From assembly GCA_907163375.1 (NCBI GenBank), contig CAJQUW010003583.1:62001-126000 (forward strand): a stretch of 64,000 nt of DNA, given 5' to 3'. The position numbers and the translations under genes were made by a program. Within the stretch, counting starts at the first letter, position 1, and every line of letters begins with the position of its first letter. This DNA comes from Prostheceraeus crozeri. Its lineage: Eukaryota; Platyhelminthes; Polycladida; Euryleptidae. The notes beneath the pieces are model-generated. The model made no database searches. It saw only the letters and a program-made list of their open reading frames with translations, and had not been told where the DNA came from. This document shows, piece after piece, positions 53,721 to 64,000 of this stretch.

Positions 53721-54735
53721 GTAAGTAGTAACATTATGTTAACCATATATCCAACTTATCTTTACCATCAGACATGATTTGCATTTCATAAATGTTCACT
53801 CAAAAATGAAATTGTTACATCAAAGTACTAATAAATTCCGTTTCATTTGCACGAACTGAACATTGCTGACAATCTCAACGACCCCAGTATTAAAAGCTTA
53901 CCATTTACTTGTACCTACACGCAGTCAACCTTTAATTTGACAAAAAGCAGAACCATAAGAAATAGATAAAATAAATTTCACATTTTCTAGTCCCTTTTAC
54001 CCCAATTCACCCTACCCCAAGCAATTAGATGATTTTGGATGGTCCTTTTTCTTAGTACGCCTCTCTTAATTCAGGTTCAGTGCATCAAAATTAACTTGGC
54101 AATAAAATTGAAAAACACATCAAAAATGCCATTCTTTTGCAAAGTTGGCCTACTTTGAGGTCCGTGCACTACCTCTAAATTATCGAATTTTGAGATAATA
54201 TTTCACATGGGTTATTTTTACCCCAATTTTAAGAAACAGTGGAATCAGATAATTGATTGTCATTTGCAACTTGTGCTCAATGGTCATCTCTCTATCACTC
54301 TCATGAATGAAGAAACATGTATAATAGCATTCAAGATTGATGGTACACACATCATTGAACCATCATGATCATCGCCAAAAAAGTTTGAATTCTTGGTTTA
54401 TTTATTAACGTGTTTTATTGTTAACCCATTAATATGTTTCATTGAACATATGAAGTTGCACAGGTGTCGGTATTAATCATTTTGAATAATTAGTAGCATT
54501 ATATCCTTTTGATTTGAAAAGCAAATGAAAATTAGAAAACACGTGTTTTTTTATAAAAAAGCATGTTTTTACAACCTTAGTAGAGTTTTATGTTATGACA
54601 AAATGCATGTATGAAACGTAATATCAAATAATATATGTGTATATGAACTTCAGAAAATGTAGGATCTTTGATCGTTGTGTTTATCAAAAATTAGCAGCCA
54701 AAAATGCAAATAGTGAATTATTTTTTCATTTGTAG

Positions 54736-54913
54736 GAAAAAATGGAAAAGGTTTTGGTGTCTGTTCCCAATCTACTACGAAAAAAGGAGTTTTACGAAAC
54801 TTCACGGATTTTGCAAGAAACCATCAACTTACTGTGTATCGAAGGGGTCGATTAGCGGAGAAGTTGTCATAGAAAAGGTCATGGAAACCGACCAACTTCT
54901 GCTTAGCAAGAAG
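54736..54913 (+). CDS. Putative exon 2 of an unknown spliced gene
   Basis: The acceptor TTTCATTTGTAG and donor GTAAAT bound 178 bp. One frame is open throughout (K-K-W-K-R-F-W-C-L-F-P-I-Y-Y-E-K-R... E-V-V-I-E-K-V) and joins in phase to the next exon. However, exon 1 ends in phase 0 and would select a different frame that stops after 38 codons. The exon chain is therefore not settled. Confidence 0.42.
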
Positions 54914-56282
54914 GTAAATATTTGAGCCAAAATTGTTTAAGTTTTAGCCATAAGTAACGAAATGAACTATTTCATCTTTACGGCGAACTATTTCATCTTT
55001 CAGTATGCTCACAACTTAATGCTGGACTAATTGATGTCTTCATTCCATGCTTCATAAAGTCCATCTGCGTTTATGCAATTATCTAGTCACTACAATTCAT
55101 AGTAACGGTATTTGGCTACTAATCATCGGATCATTCCTCGATGTGTCTACCTACCAGTAAACATCTTTGGACTGTCGATTGACTCTATCCATACCGGGGG
55201 AGGGTCGTTCGGCCTCCCTGTCGATTTTTACTTTTAAAACTACTTCGTTCAACCTAGGCTTTCGTGACGTTTTGTTTTTTCTTAACTTTTCACCAAAAAG
55301 TAACATGTTTTGAAAAGTACATTTTCTGAATTTTAAGCTACATTTTTGCATTCTCCATGTGCGGTAACTTAAACAAAGTAGCCTATAGATTGATTTAAGG
55401 TTTAGTACATCATTCTATAAATTTGAGTCGTAGTATGATAATCAATGATATCAGACATGAAAAAAGTTTTTCAAACTTGGACATAATATAAATCCTACTA
55501 CGTATTTACAATTTCATGAGTCAAAGACCAATTAAGTAGCTTCTTAATGGTACATTTCACTTTCTAGTATCATTGGAAAGCAGCAAGGCGTAAAAATACT
55601 CTTTAAAGACGTATAGGCCTACATGTATATTGAAATAATATTATTGAAAGAAAATATTTTAGATATATTCATTTGATACTCTCTTTGTGTCCTCACTGAT
55701 AATTCCAGAATTCAACTGTATTTGCGCGCAAGTATAATGGATAGTATGAGGATGAGCCAGTTAGGAATAATAAATACCACCATTAGAAAGTTTATACGCC
55801 AAATATGTGAGCCTGAAATTTTCATTGTAATTCTGTGCACGTTTGTAGAAGCTATATCGATGTGCTTCAGAGCTTAACGTTAAAACAACTTTCGACTCAA
55901 TTTTTGAGTATTTTTATGAGTTGAGGACTATAGTTCTCCGAAAGCGCTTCACCATGTTATCAGACTGGTAGTTATTTTACATACGAAATTATTGCTTTTA
56001 ATGTTACTGAATCAATTGAATCATTTGGCTGCTCTGGTATAAATGCACTGATTGTTCTAGTTTTATAATTTCAGTTTTCTTTGTCAAATTGAAATGATGA
56101 CGTTGTAGTTGTTTGAGCTGCTGAAATAGATGATGTAAAATAACTACACCTTAAGTTACCCACATAACACATGACAGCTTCACAGCTCATATGTTCACTG
56201 ATAATTGTTGCATCTGATTACTATTTGTTTGCGGAGTTGAGATCATTTATGGTTGAAATGAAGTCTGATAATTCCTTTGCAG

Positions 56283-56495
56283 GACGAAGATATGGAAGCT
56301 GCTCTGCTGCACCGGGCCAAATTCGGACCGGTCCTGCTCTCCGATAAGAGGTTTGCACTGCGTTCCAGGAAAGGGTGCGAGTATGCGGCTGCGAGTTTCA
56401 ATGATGAATCTCATTTGGTGGTCGCCGTCATTCTTATAGTGTATTACTTTAGTACTTGCTGGATTTACATTATCCTAGTGCTTTCGCCCAGATAA
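56283..56495 (+). CDS. Putative exon 3 of an unknown spliced gene
   Basis: After the acceptor ATTCCTTTGCAG the frame D-E-D-M-E-A-A-L-L-H-R-A-K-F-G-P-V-L-L-S continues to L-R-S-R-K-G-C-E-Y-A-A-A and a hydrophobic tail V-V-A-V-I-L-I-V-Y-Y-F-S-T-C-W before TAA. The hydrophobic end may be intron read-through, or a short membrane segment. Product unknown. Confidence 0.4.
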   Translation, partial: DEDMEAALLHRAKFGPVLLSDKRFALRSRKGCEYAAASFNDESHLVVAVILIVYYFSTCWIYIILVLSPR

Positions 56496-57359
56496 TGGGC
56501 TTCTTTCAAGAGACAATCCCGAAAGTTGAATATCCATATAAATCTCAGAAAGTGAGAAATTTTATCAAACGCTTAGGTTTGTGATACTTTGTGTCCTAAG
56601 TTGTATTTTGTAATGGCATACAGACCGTTTTATTAATCGTTGCACAAATCGGAAACTTGAAAAATCTTATCAAATGTAATTTCATCACTGTCAAATATTG
56701 CAACTTGCAAACATGGTGATTCATTTTGTTCAGTTGAGATGATGCTACTCAATCAGAGATGCGATAATAATACTCCTAACTTATCCCATTGTGATGTACA
56801 ATACTAAGAATTTGTTTGATATTGTTTATTATATCAAATAAGTTGTCTTGTCTCCTCTATCTATGGTGGCCTGTCAGTCACATCAGCTGTAGCGAAGCGC
56901 TGTATACACCATTCGATGGATGAATGACGCCAGTCTTAAGTAAATAAATTGACCTGAATTTTCAATTTTAAATCCTACTGACCAGACATCAAAGCTCTAC
57001 TGAAGATATCTTTTTACTTGGTATAATCTTTTTGAAATTGAGTTTGTCATGAATGAATAGAACGTCTTCGATGTTTTTGAGTTTTTTAGCAATGATTTTA
57101 CTGTAAATTCATCATAGCTGATCCTCTTTTGTCATCAATGAATAAAACGTCTTCGATGTTTTTGAGCAATGATTTTACTGTAAATTTATCATAGCTGATC
57201 CTCATTTTTGTTCACCCATCCTATCATAAAATAAAAACGACACGAGAAACGTTGTCAATAGATCATGCATGCTCTTCGAGTTTTCATCAAAAAATATCTT
57301 CATGGTGAAAACTTGTGTTAAAGAAAACTTTCGATTTTCTTGTGTGTGACCTGACCACA
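56496..57359. other. Non-coding, with a tandem duplication
   Basis: Units of about 80 bp at 57048-57131 and 57132-57209 (AACGTCTTCGATGTTTTTGA in both) are the only structure seen. Confidence 0.6.
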
Positions 57360-57578
57360 CACTCTAAACCAGCACCTCCTAAATCACACACTGAAGCGAG
57401 ACACTATTCGTAACTAACAAAAAAATCCTAAAGCAAAGCGTTTTAGGAGGCTAGCGCACTAGTGTTATTGTTCTCTTTAGTATGTCAGCATTCTATTTCA
57501 CGCAACCTCCTAAAATTCTAGTGTGTCGCGCTTTAGGATGCAGATTTCTTCGATTTTAGGAGGTGACAGTTTACAGTG
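57360..57578. mobile_element. 219-bp CACT-ended MITE
   Basis: Termini CACTCTAAACCAGCACCTCC and the complement of the right end (CACTGTAAACTGTCACCTCC) enclose further TTTAGGAGG/CCTCCTAAA copies near 57438 and 57506. CACT ends suggest mobilisation by a CACTA-type transposase. Confidence 0.75.
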
Positions 57579-57796
57579 CAGACGAACTTATAGTACACCT
57601 CAAATTAATCTTTGGAATATAAGGTTTCATATCATATGAAGTTTATCAAAATTGAATAACGACTTCAAAGAGAAAATTTCGTTTAAAAATGTTTTCATTT
57701 TTTGTGCAATGATTTATGAAACGGTCGGTATGTCTAAGCTGTATCCTTCTCTGCATGTATTTATGTATGTCGTATTTTTTGTTTGATACTAATTCA

Positions 57797-59343
57797 GGGT
57801 TCCCACGCACCCGGGAAACCGGGAAAAACGAAAACAAAATTCCCGGCCGGGAAAAACCCGGGAAATTTTAAAAAGTATAAGTTTTGTCTTCATTTCATGT
57901 ATATGCTTCCTTCCAGATATCCTTGGATCATGCGGCCTTCATACCATTCATAATAGCTTTAGAAAAGCGATCACATCATCCGACTGGAATGTCAGTGGAA
58001 TTTTGAAAGCATTTTAATACATTGTTTGAAAATGTTCCAGCTCGTTGAGAGGACTATGAAGAGGCTAGTGGAGAAACACTTTATCCTCTGAAATGGTGCT
58101 CACATCGTTGGGTCGAAAATGTCCCGGTTATTGATCGTGCCCTTGCCATACGTGGTAATGTGACTCAATACATCAGAGCTGCACAGACAAAGAAGGTCAC
58201 AAAGCTGAATGCGAAGTCGTTCACTGTCGCTGAAAACTGGATCAATGATTCTTTTGGTGCTTCTAAGCTGTTGTTCATCAAATCAATCGCGCGAGCCGTC
58301 GAGTAGTTTCTGCGCAAATATCAGGATGAGAAACCATTGATATTGGAATTGTACGACGACCTCTCCAGCATGATGGTGAATCTGATGTCTCGATTCATCA
58401 AGTCCAAACTTTTAGAGAAAGCTGACTTCAAAAAGTGCTCAAAAATTGATATTGAAAATGAGAGCAACCAGAAATCTTTTCTCGATATTCAGTTTGGATA
58501 TGAGGTGGAGAAGGAACTCAAAAGGCTGAAAAATGAAGACCTCTGTTCGGCAGCTGAAGTACTTCAATTCAAGGCGCATTGCAAAAGAATGTTCATTTCT
58601 ATGGTGAAGGGTTGTTTGAAAAGTCTCCGGCATCCTACGGGATAGTCAAAGAACTCAGATGCTTCAATCCACACCATGTTAAACAACACTCGGTAGACAA
58701 GTCATGCCGTCGTTTCAAAAAGGTGTTGGCATATCTACAAGATATTGGACGAGTGAAGGCATTCGAATGTGATGATCTTCACGAGCAGTTTCGCAAGATG
58801 CCAGACGAATTTCGCTGCCAGACCTTTGATGAAGATGAGCGGGCTGACAAACTGTATCATGACTTCATGAACAAGAAAGATCAATTCAGAGCACTGTGGT
58901 GCATCATAAAGAAGATCCTGTTGCTGTCGCATGGTCAAGCCCAAGTGGAACGAGGTTTCTCCATCAACAAAGAGGTGTCATCGACAAATATGTCCCAAAG
59001 AACTTTGATGGCACGTAGAATAATTAAGGATCATATGATGAGCATCGGTGGAATTGATAATTTTGTGATTGCAAAAGAACTAATCCAGTCCTGCAAGCTC
59101 TCGCGACAACAATACATGAGATCATTGGAATCTGAAAAAAACAAAAATGATGAGAAAGTGAAATGTGAGAAACGAAAGATCATAATGAAGAGCATAGAGG
59201 ATCTGAAAGAAAAACGGAGAAAGACAGAAGCCAACATTTCTCTCTTGAAAGGTGATGCAGAACTAACTTACGACGAAGCCGAGCGAACGGGACAAATAAC
59301 TTCGGTTACAAAGGCAAAACGCATTGAGAAGAAGATCCACTGA
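57797..59343 (+). pseudogene. hAT-like transposon relic with transposase C-terminal half
   Basis: The left terminus CAGGGTTCCCACGCACCCGG (near 57794) resembles hAT ends. The coding part runs E-E-A-S-G-E-T-L-Y-P-L-K-W-C-S-H-R-W-V-E-N-V from about 58055. A stop is near 58305, then V-E-K-E-L-K-R-L, a frameshift near 58615, and finally L-L-S-H-G-Q-A-Q-V-E-R-G-F-S-I-N-K, the hAT dimerisation signature, followed by a Lys/Glu-rich tail to 59343. The zinc-finger and first catalytic parts are missing after the terminus, so it is internally deleted. No right terminus was identified. Confidence 0.8.
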
Positions 59344-59624
59344 ACTTCAAGGTGAGATGCGAAAAATGACTGCTGATTTGGAAAAAAGAGAAGCTACTGA
59401 AGAACACATAGTGATTTGTTTATACCGTGCTGTTGCTTACTTTCACCGCTTACATTTTCCAATATTAAGTTTCGGGTAATAGTTATTTCTGATAGTTTAG
59501 ACCAATGCTCATCCGCTATAGTTTGCAATTGTTTTTTATATGTATCAAGTACCGGTATAAGTTGCTATTCTATTCTGAAACTAAGAAACAGTCTTCATTT
59601 TTGCAGTGTAGATGAGTTGCGTTA

Positions 59625-59934
59625 GGCGGCTTTCACACTATGGACGTGGCATGTAGCATGTGACTGACAGTATTTGCCGTATAACATCTATTCAGACAGC
59701 TATTCAGCTGACCAACTTGTATAGTTGCTGCTTGATGCTACTTCAAACTTGCTACATGATTTTTCTTTTTATTGAGCATGTTCATTGTTGGCATTCTGGC
59801 AAGCAACATGCTTAATACGATCTAAATCATGCAGTCTATTCATTAATCAGCTCTTTGTTCCGATGCCGCGTCTGCTATTGTTTTTGATGCTATCATTGTC
59901 ACAAGCTGTATGCTACGCTGGTGTGAAAGCCGTC
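59625..59934. mobile_element. PIF/Harbinger-type MITE
   Basis: Termini GGCGGCTTTCACAC at 59625 and its near complement GTGTGAAAGCCGTC at 59921-59934, flanked by a TTA duplication (59622-59624 and 59935-59937). 310 bp, non-coding. Confidence 0.8.
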
Positions 59935-60304
59935 TTAGAGATCTGTTTTTATAATAATAATCATTGCTTTACATGCGATTAAAAGTCAGTAATTTCCAAA
60001 GATTCATGATGTGATTTTCTAGAAAGAGTTGAGATTTTGAAACTTGTTTTGTTTTTTACGAATATACAGTTTTTCGATACTATAGTCTTCTACGTGTTGG
60101 TGCTATATTGAGCAAATGGGGTAAAATTATCAACAGCAATTGAAATGTACTATAAAAGCGGTACGTTAAAACGTCATTGCAGTGATTAATCCACTATTCA
60201 CTCCGAAGATGATAGATGACTCAATGGCAAAATTTATTGCAATAAACACCCACGTCGACTAGGCTGTGCACGTAGGCTTATTGCTGCGCGAATTTCGTAT
60301 TATA

Positions 60305-61065
60305 CAGTCCGTTTCATAAAAAGTGGATCATCCTAAAATTTGACTAAATAAAACATAAGTATGATACAGAAAGCATTTTTCATGTTATTTCATGTCCCTA
60401 ATATATTTAAATGTCCTTATATAATCTGATAAGCTATGATACAGTCACGGTTCTTAAGAAGCTAATATTTTGTGGCCCTACCCTTATTGTCAATGACATT
60501 ACCAATTCGTCTAGGCATTGATTCGATGATATCGTTGATTTTTGACTGATCTAACTTTCTCCACTCTCTTTTTAACAGTGCGCATGACGTAAGTTGTGAT
60601 ACGCCATCTGTAGGTAGCAGTGAACAACGAACGTTACGTTTTAGAATACTCCATACATTTTCTATGGGATTCAGATTAGGAGAACGAGCTGGCCAAGATA
60701 ATGTCCTAAGCCCTAATTGAGACTTGCATAAGTTGACTCTACTACTCCTGTGACACGTAGCATTATCATCCATAAATAACCAAGTCGATGGATCACCAAG
60801 TTGATCTGTCATTTGGCCAATGTTCATTCGTAAAACATTCACATAGCGTTCAGAATTCATGGTTCCTTGCTGTATGTGAAGTTCAGAGCGGCCATTGGTC
60901 CAAATGCCAGCCCAAATCAGTAGAGTCCATAATCTCAATCGACCATCACTATCCTTCAGAGGGACTGATGCCTCATCAGACCAGACAACCCGATCCCATT
61001 GATTTCGCCAGTGACAATGACTCATTGTCCATCTGAGACGTCTTTTTGTATGCTGATCTGATAAT
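60305..61065 (-). pseudogene. Tc1-family transposon copy 3, 5'-truncated transposase
   Basis: The 3' terminus CAGTCCGTTTCATAAAAAGT at 60305 matches copies 1 and 2. The transposase is open from 61025 to 60462: V-V-W-S-D-E-A-S-V (first Asp), F-M-D-D-N-A-T-C-H (second Asp), S-P-N-L-N-P-I-E-N-V-W (Glu; DD34E). A short deletion after G-R-L-R-L-W removes residues present in copy 2. The helix-turn-helix region and 5' terminus are absent; homology stops near 61065 beside the TAACG-type repeats. Confidence 0.87.
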
Positions 61066-61074
61066 TATACGGCG

Positions 61075-61219
61075 AACATGGATATAACGTCAGTATAACA
61101 CCAGAATTGCAAAAGTATAACGTCACATTGAGTATAACGGCAGGTATAGCGCGAGTATAACGAAAACTTTTTTGCAATTCTCGCGTTAGGATGTATAACG
61201 CCTAAATTTTTTTAGAGTG
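61075..61219 (-). repeat. Right cluster of TAACG-type subterminal repeats
   Basis: TATAACG or TATAACACC-type units recur at least six times in 120 bp, and the segment ends TTTAGAGTG. Inverted relative to the cluster at 46237-46425. Confidence 0.75.
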
Positions 61220-61578
61220 TACATAGAGGAGTCATCTCGTCAGTATTTAAATTGGCAAATTTTGACTGTTTTGAAAAGTGCTTACATAATTTTTTGGACC
61301 ACGGAAACGTGATCTCCACAAAAAACTGAATCTTTTGATATAAAAATTTTCACTGTATACAGATACTTTTTTGAGTCGCCACTCTACCTACATATCCCAA
61401 CTCTATGGGATGATCATTATGTTGTGTTCTGAAAGTAGTGTACCAGTAGATTTTCATTTTTATTCAAGCAGAATGTTTGACCATTGATAGATTATGTGAA
61501 CGAATTCAAGCGGCATTAGAGACGGTTTTCAGTCATTATTGAATGATTTTTAAGGCATCAGAGAACTAAAACACTTAC

Positions 61579-61839
61579 TTTTTCCCTCACTGAGTCTTAT
61601 GGTGAAACTCTGAGTGAAAGATTTGGTTTTATCTGAAACCTTTTGCACCGTGCAGGTGTATTCTCCACCATCTTTACTCTTGAGATCAGATACTACCAAT
61701 ATTGAATTCTTGACCACTTCGCCATTGGGCAAAGTCCAAGAAATATCCCATCCACCTCCATCGACAACAAAGCATCTTCGTCTTATTGCGCCACCAATTT
61801 TAATTTCATTGCCGTATAATGTAATTATTCTGATTTCCG
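61579..61839 (-). CDS. Immunoglobulin-domain exon C of a host gene
   Basis: A 261-bp exon (87 codons). Acceptor TATTATCACATTACAG, donor GTAAGTG. Entry splits G|CG (Ala), exit splits A|GT (Ser); phase 1 both sides. Ig landmarks: G-G-A-I-R-R-R-C (first Cys), I-S-W-T-L-P-N-G (core Trp), S-I-L-V-V-S-D-L-K-S-K-D-G-G-E-Y-T-C (second Cys). The most canonical of the three domains. As the gene runs leftward, this is the most N-terminal recognised domain. Confidence 0.87.
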
Positions 61840-62258
61840 CTGTAATGTGATAATAGAAAGAATTTGCAAGATGTCCATTCATTCCGCTACTGACTTGAAT
61901 GAGTTGAATGTCTACACTGTAGAACATGAAGTTCTGTTTAAGTTCCAATCTGTGCCTTAAACGAACGAGTACTAAAATTACCGAACTTAAATTCATGGAA
62001 GTACTAAAATGCCTATTAAGTACTAATATGATGAAGTAAAAAAGGTAAGAAGAAACAAGTGTGAAATTCTGACTCGACTGTAACGATGGATCGAGGTGCG
62101 CAACTGACTGCCGTAACATCACTTCTCCCTTAAATTCACAGCGCTCTTCTCCACTATATCACTCACTGTTCCTGTTAGCTTGTTCGATGACGGCAGCATA
62201 ATATATTAAGCTAATACATAATATTCGGACATAATATATTAGGCTATACTGTCAGCGT
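61840..62258. other. Intronic sequence upstream of Ig exon C
   Basis: Includes several AGTACTAAAAT-type short repeats (61965-62030). No further exon was identified. Confidence 0.4.
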
Positions 62259-62500
62259 TTAGGATTCTCTCCGATTGTACTTTGAGTCCTGCCAGCGCAT
62301 GCCATCCTCCCCGACTGCGATTTGAAATCTGCCAAAGTTTACCATCTACTCCGACTGTGCTTTGAATCCGGCAACATTTGCCATCCTCCCGACTCTGATT
62401 TGAGTCCAGCCAACGTTTCCCATCATCCCCGACCGTGCGTTGCGCCCTGTCAACGTTTATCCATTTCACCGACTGCGCTTTGAGCACTGTGCATATTTTA
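62259..62500. repeat. Degenerate 39-40-bp tandem repeat, about six units
   Basis: Units share CTCCCCGACTGCG, CTTTGAGTCCTGCCA and ACGTTTGCCATC with many substitutions. A 97-codon minus-strand open frame runs through it and is attributed to the repeat, not a gene. Confidence 0.8.
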
Positions 62501-63823
62501 TTGATCCAAGTACATTTGTGTTTAATTGTCAAAGCAGCTCCTAGATGGATATGAACATGGGATATAGCGGGTTAGATGCGCTATAAGCAGTTTTCAATTA
62601 ATGGGTGCTTGCTCCATGCAACTCACTAAATGAGCACTAAAATGAGTACGAATGAAGAACTGTGCATTCGAACCCGAAGAGTTCTAAAATGAGTACTGAT
62701 ATTTTCGCACTCAAAGAGGACTAGATTCTGGGACTCATTTCTTAGTCGTGGCTAGCACTCAGGTTCAGAACTCTTTCTAGTACTCATTTCGGACTTTTTC
62801 AGTAACAGTGTACTGAGGCAATATTCCTACATAATGATGAAAATCATCCCGGCACTGATTTAAATGAAAATAAAATAGAAAGGTACAGATTCTGTCTCAA
62901 GTTTTCTGACGTTTTACAAGAATAAAGTTCATCCGACGCCTTTCGTCCATACGCAGCAAAAAATGTGCAGTGATAAGGCCAAAATATAGTACGCATATTT
63001 CATCAGTTAAAATGTAACAGCAACTTGGAAAGCAGCAGGTGACCGCCGAAATGAGCTCATTGGGGTGAATAACCGAATAGAGTGGGGAAGGAGAACTGGA
63101 CATATCATGGAATGCGCGTGACAAGGGTCAACCCGGCTGCGAGATCACGTGCTTCTTTTTCTCTGACCGTGAGCTCACGGGCCAAAAATTCTGTTGTGTG
63201 CAAAGCACAGCATGAGAGATTTGTTGAGAATTTTATAAGCTATGGATGAAGCGTTACAGGCCAGATCTCTGCAAATAGTAGAATCTATTGATAGACGCAT
63301 GCTGCCATTAAAAAGTTAGATGTGCTCGCCATGGTAAATTGAATTCACATCTATCCTGACCTTCATGTCTAAACTTTTCATTTGATCTCATTCCGGTGTT
63401 ATCTACGTCTTCCTACCATTTCATTCGTCTCACAAAAGCATGCCACACTTTTAGTGTTGGTATCAAACGACCGCACTTTTTACGACCGCGCTCTGCTAAG
63501 ATGTAGATTGAGGATCCACTACAACGACATCGAGGTTAATGGTTTCTAGAAGACAATATTAAGCTTGTACTTGTACTTTAAGCTTTGGCTACTAGAAGAT
63601 TTACGTCTCTATTGTTCCAAGGAAAAAGCGGACAGTAGAATGTAATGGCTTTCTGAGACAAATAAAATAAATCATTCACAGAAAATAACAAACATAAGTC
63701 ATTACTTCTTCAGACATCAAAATAGTAGTAAGAAAATACGTTAAAAGTAACGAAGGAAAGAAAGAATAATTTATTCCACACAGTGCCGATATGAAATTTA
63801 GTCTTGTTGGAAGAAGCAAAAGT
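62501..63823. other. No gene recognised
   Basis: Around 62620-62800 several AATGAGTAC/GTACTCATT units occur in both orientations, suggesting a decayed foldback. The rest shows no coding or RNA signal. Confidence 0.45.
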
Positions 63824-64000
63824 CTAAGACCACAACGATTCCTTTATAACACGTTTCCTCCAAACTGCTTCTCTATCAATTATTTCCATCGTGTTGAGAT
63901 CTACCTTGTGATGGTCTTCATGTACTATCTCAGACCTGTCAATATCCATTTGCCTCATCGCTCGAAGATGGTCCTTCTTGCGCTCTTCCATCGTGTGACC
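63824..64000 (-). CDS. C-terminal end of a GIY-YIG (Penelope-type) protein, cut by the window edge
   Basis: 59 codons open to the edge, ending at TAG 63824-63826. Reads H-T-M-E-E-R-K-K-D-H, D-I-D-R-S-E-I-V-H-E and I-I-D-R-E-A-V-W-R-K-R-V-I-K-E-S-L-W. The R-x-x-x-H helix, the His-rich middle and the D-R-E...R-x-I-K-E-S end are typical of the C-terminal half of Penelope GIY-YIG domains. The rest of the element lies to the right of this window. Confidence 0.68.
   Translation of the reverse strand, partial: GHTMEERKKDHLRAMRQMDIDRSEIVHEDHHKVDLNTMEIIDREAVWRKRVIKESLWS

Larger units (their letters stand above)
46237..61219 (+). mobile_element. Candidate 15-kb CACTA-like transposon
   Basis: Left end CGCTGTAAAAAATCTAACGC (46237) and the reverse complement of the right end (CACTCTAAAAAAATTTAGGC, 61219 leftward) are similar and CACT-like. 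Both ends carry inverted clusters of GGCGTTATA/GCCGTTATA motifs, as subterminal repeats of CACTA elements do, and a CACTA-like transposase lies between. No clear 3-bp duplication was found, and the size would reflect later insertions, so the two ends could instead belong to two separate MITEs. Confidence 0.4.

Noticed and set aside
62239-62532. 97-codon minus-strand open frame
   Set aside because: It runs entirely through the 39-40-bp tandem repeat and adjoining DNA; no splice or domain support.

Overview
This is a eukaryotic, almost certainly metazoan, AT-rich window, most likely from a marine invertebrate. Evidence: GT-AG introns, phase-1 immunoglobulin (Ig) domain exons, a tRNA-derived SINE, and Penelope-like, Tc1/mariner, Sola-like, hAT, CACTA-like and Crypton transposable elements. 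No operons or other prokaryotic features are seen. All assignments come from reading motifs; nothing was searched against a database.

Host layer. The clearest host signal is three Ig-domain exons on the minus strand (61579-61839, 33119-33424, 11529-11801). Each is a multiple of three long, has a polypyrimidine AG acceptor and a GTAAG donor, and starts and ends in phase 1. The three domains resemble each other (G-x-I-x-R-x-C ... W-x-L-P ... G-x-Y-x-C). The simplest reading is that the window sits inside one large multi-Ig gene, transcribed right to left, with introns of about 28 kb and 21 kb filled with mobile elements. A tRNA-like gene or tRNA pseudogene lies at 31467-31539.

0-6.1 kb: a terminally inverted repeat (family R) opened at a (TA)n tract by a DD41D mariner with perfect terminal repeats and by a nearly intact Penelope-like element (PLE-1). 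6.2-11.4 kb: a SINE, reverse transcriptase (RT) remnants, a 5'-truncated LINE and a large foldback. 13.1-30.7 kb: a second R copy whose halves are separated by 17 kb holding a broken mariner, PLE-2 split by an apparently intact 3.9-kb Sola-like transposon with an intron-containing transposase, PLE-3 and PLE-4, an inverted duplication, a cluster of a CG-rich 15-bp motif, and PLE-5. 30.9-38.4 kb: folded and TIR elements, an IS630/Tc1-type element, and a Tc1 element inserted in another copy of its own family. 38.4-45.7 kb: a 457-bp tandem duplication, a broken LINE, an intact Crypton-type tyrosine recombinase gene, three tight hairpins and a Tc1 element. 46.2-61.2 kb: possibly one 15-kb CACTA-like element with a zinc-finger transposase gene, itself invaded by MITEs, a hAT relic and a Tc1 fragment. 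The right edge carries the C-terminus of another GIY-YIG (Penelope-type) protein.

The copies that look capable of encoding full proteins are the mariner at 674-2744, the Sola-like element at 17470-21413 and the Crypton-type gene at 41964-43265. The rest are truncated, frameshifted or nested relics.
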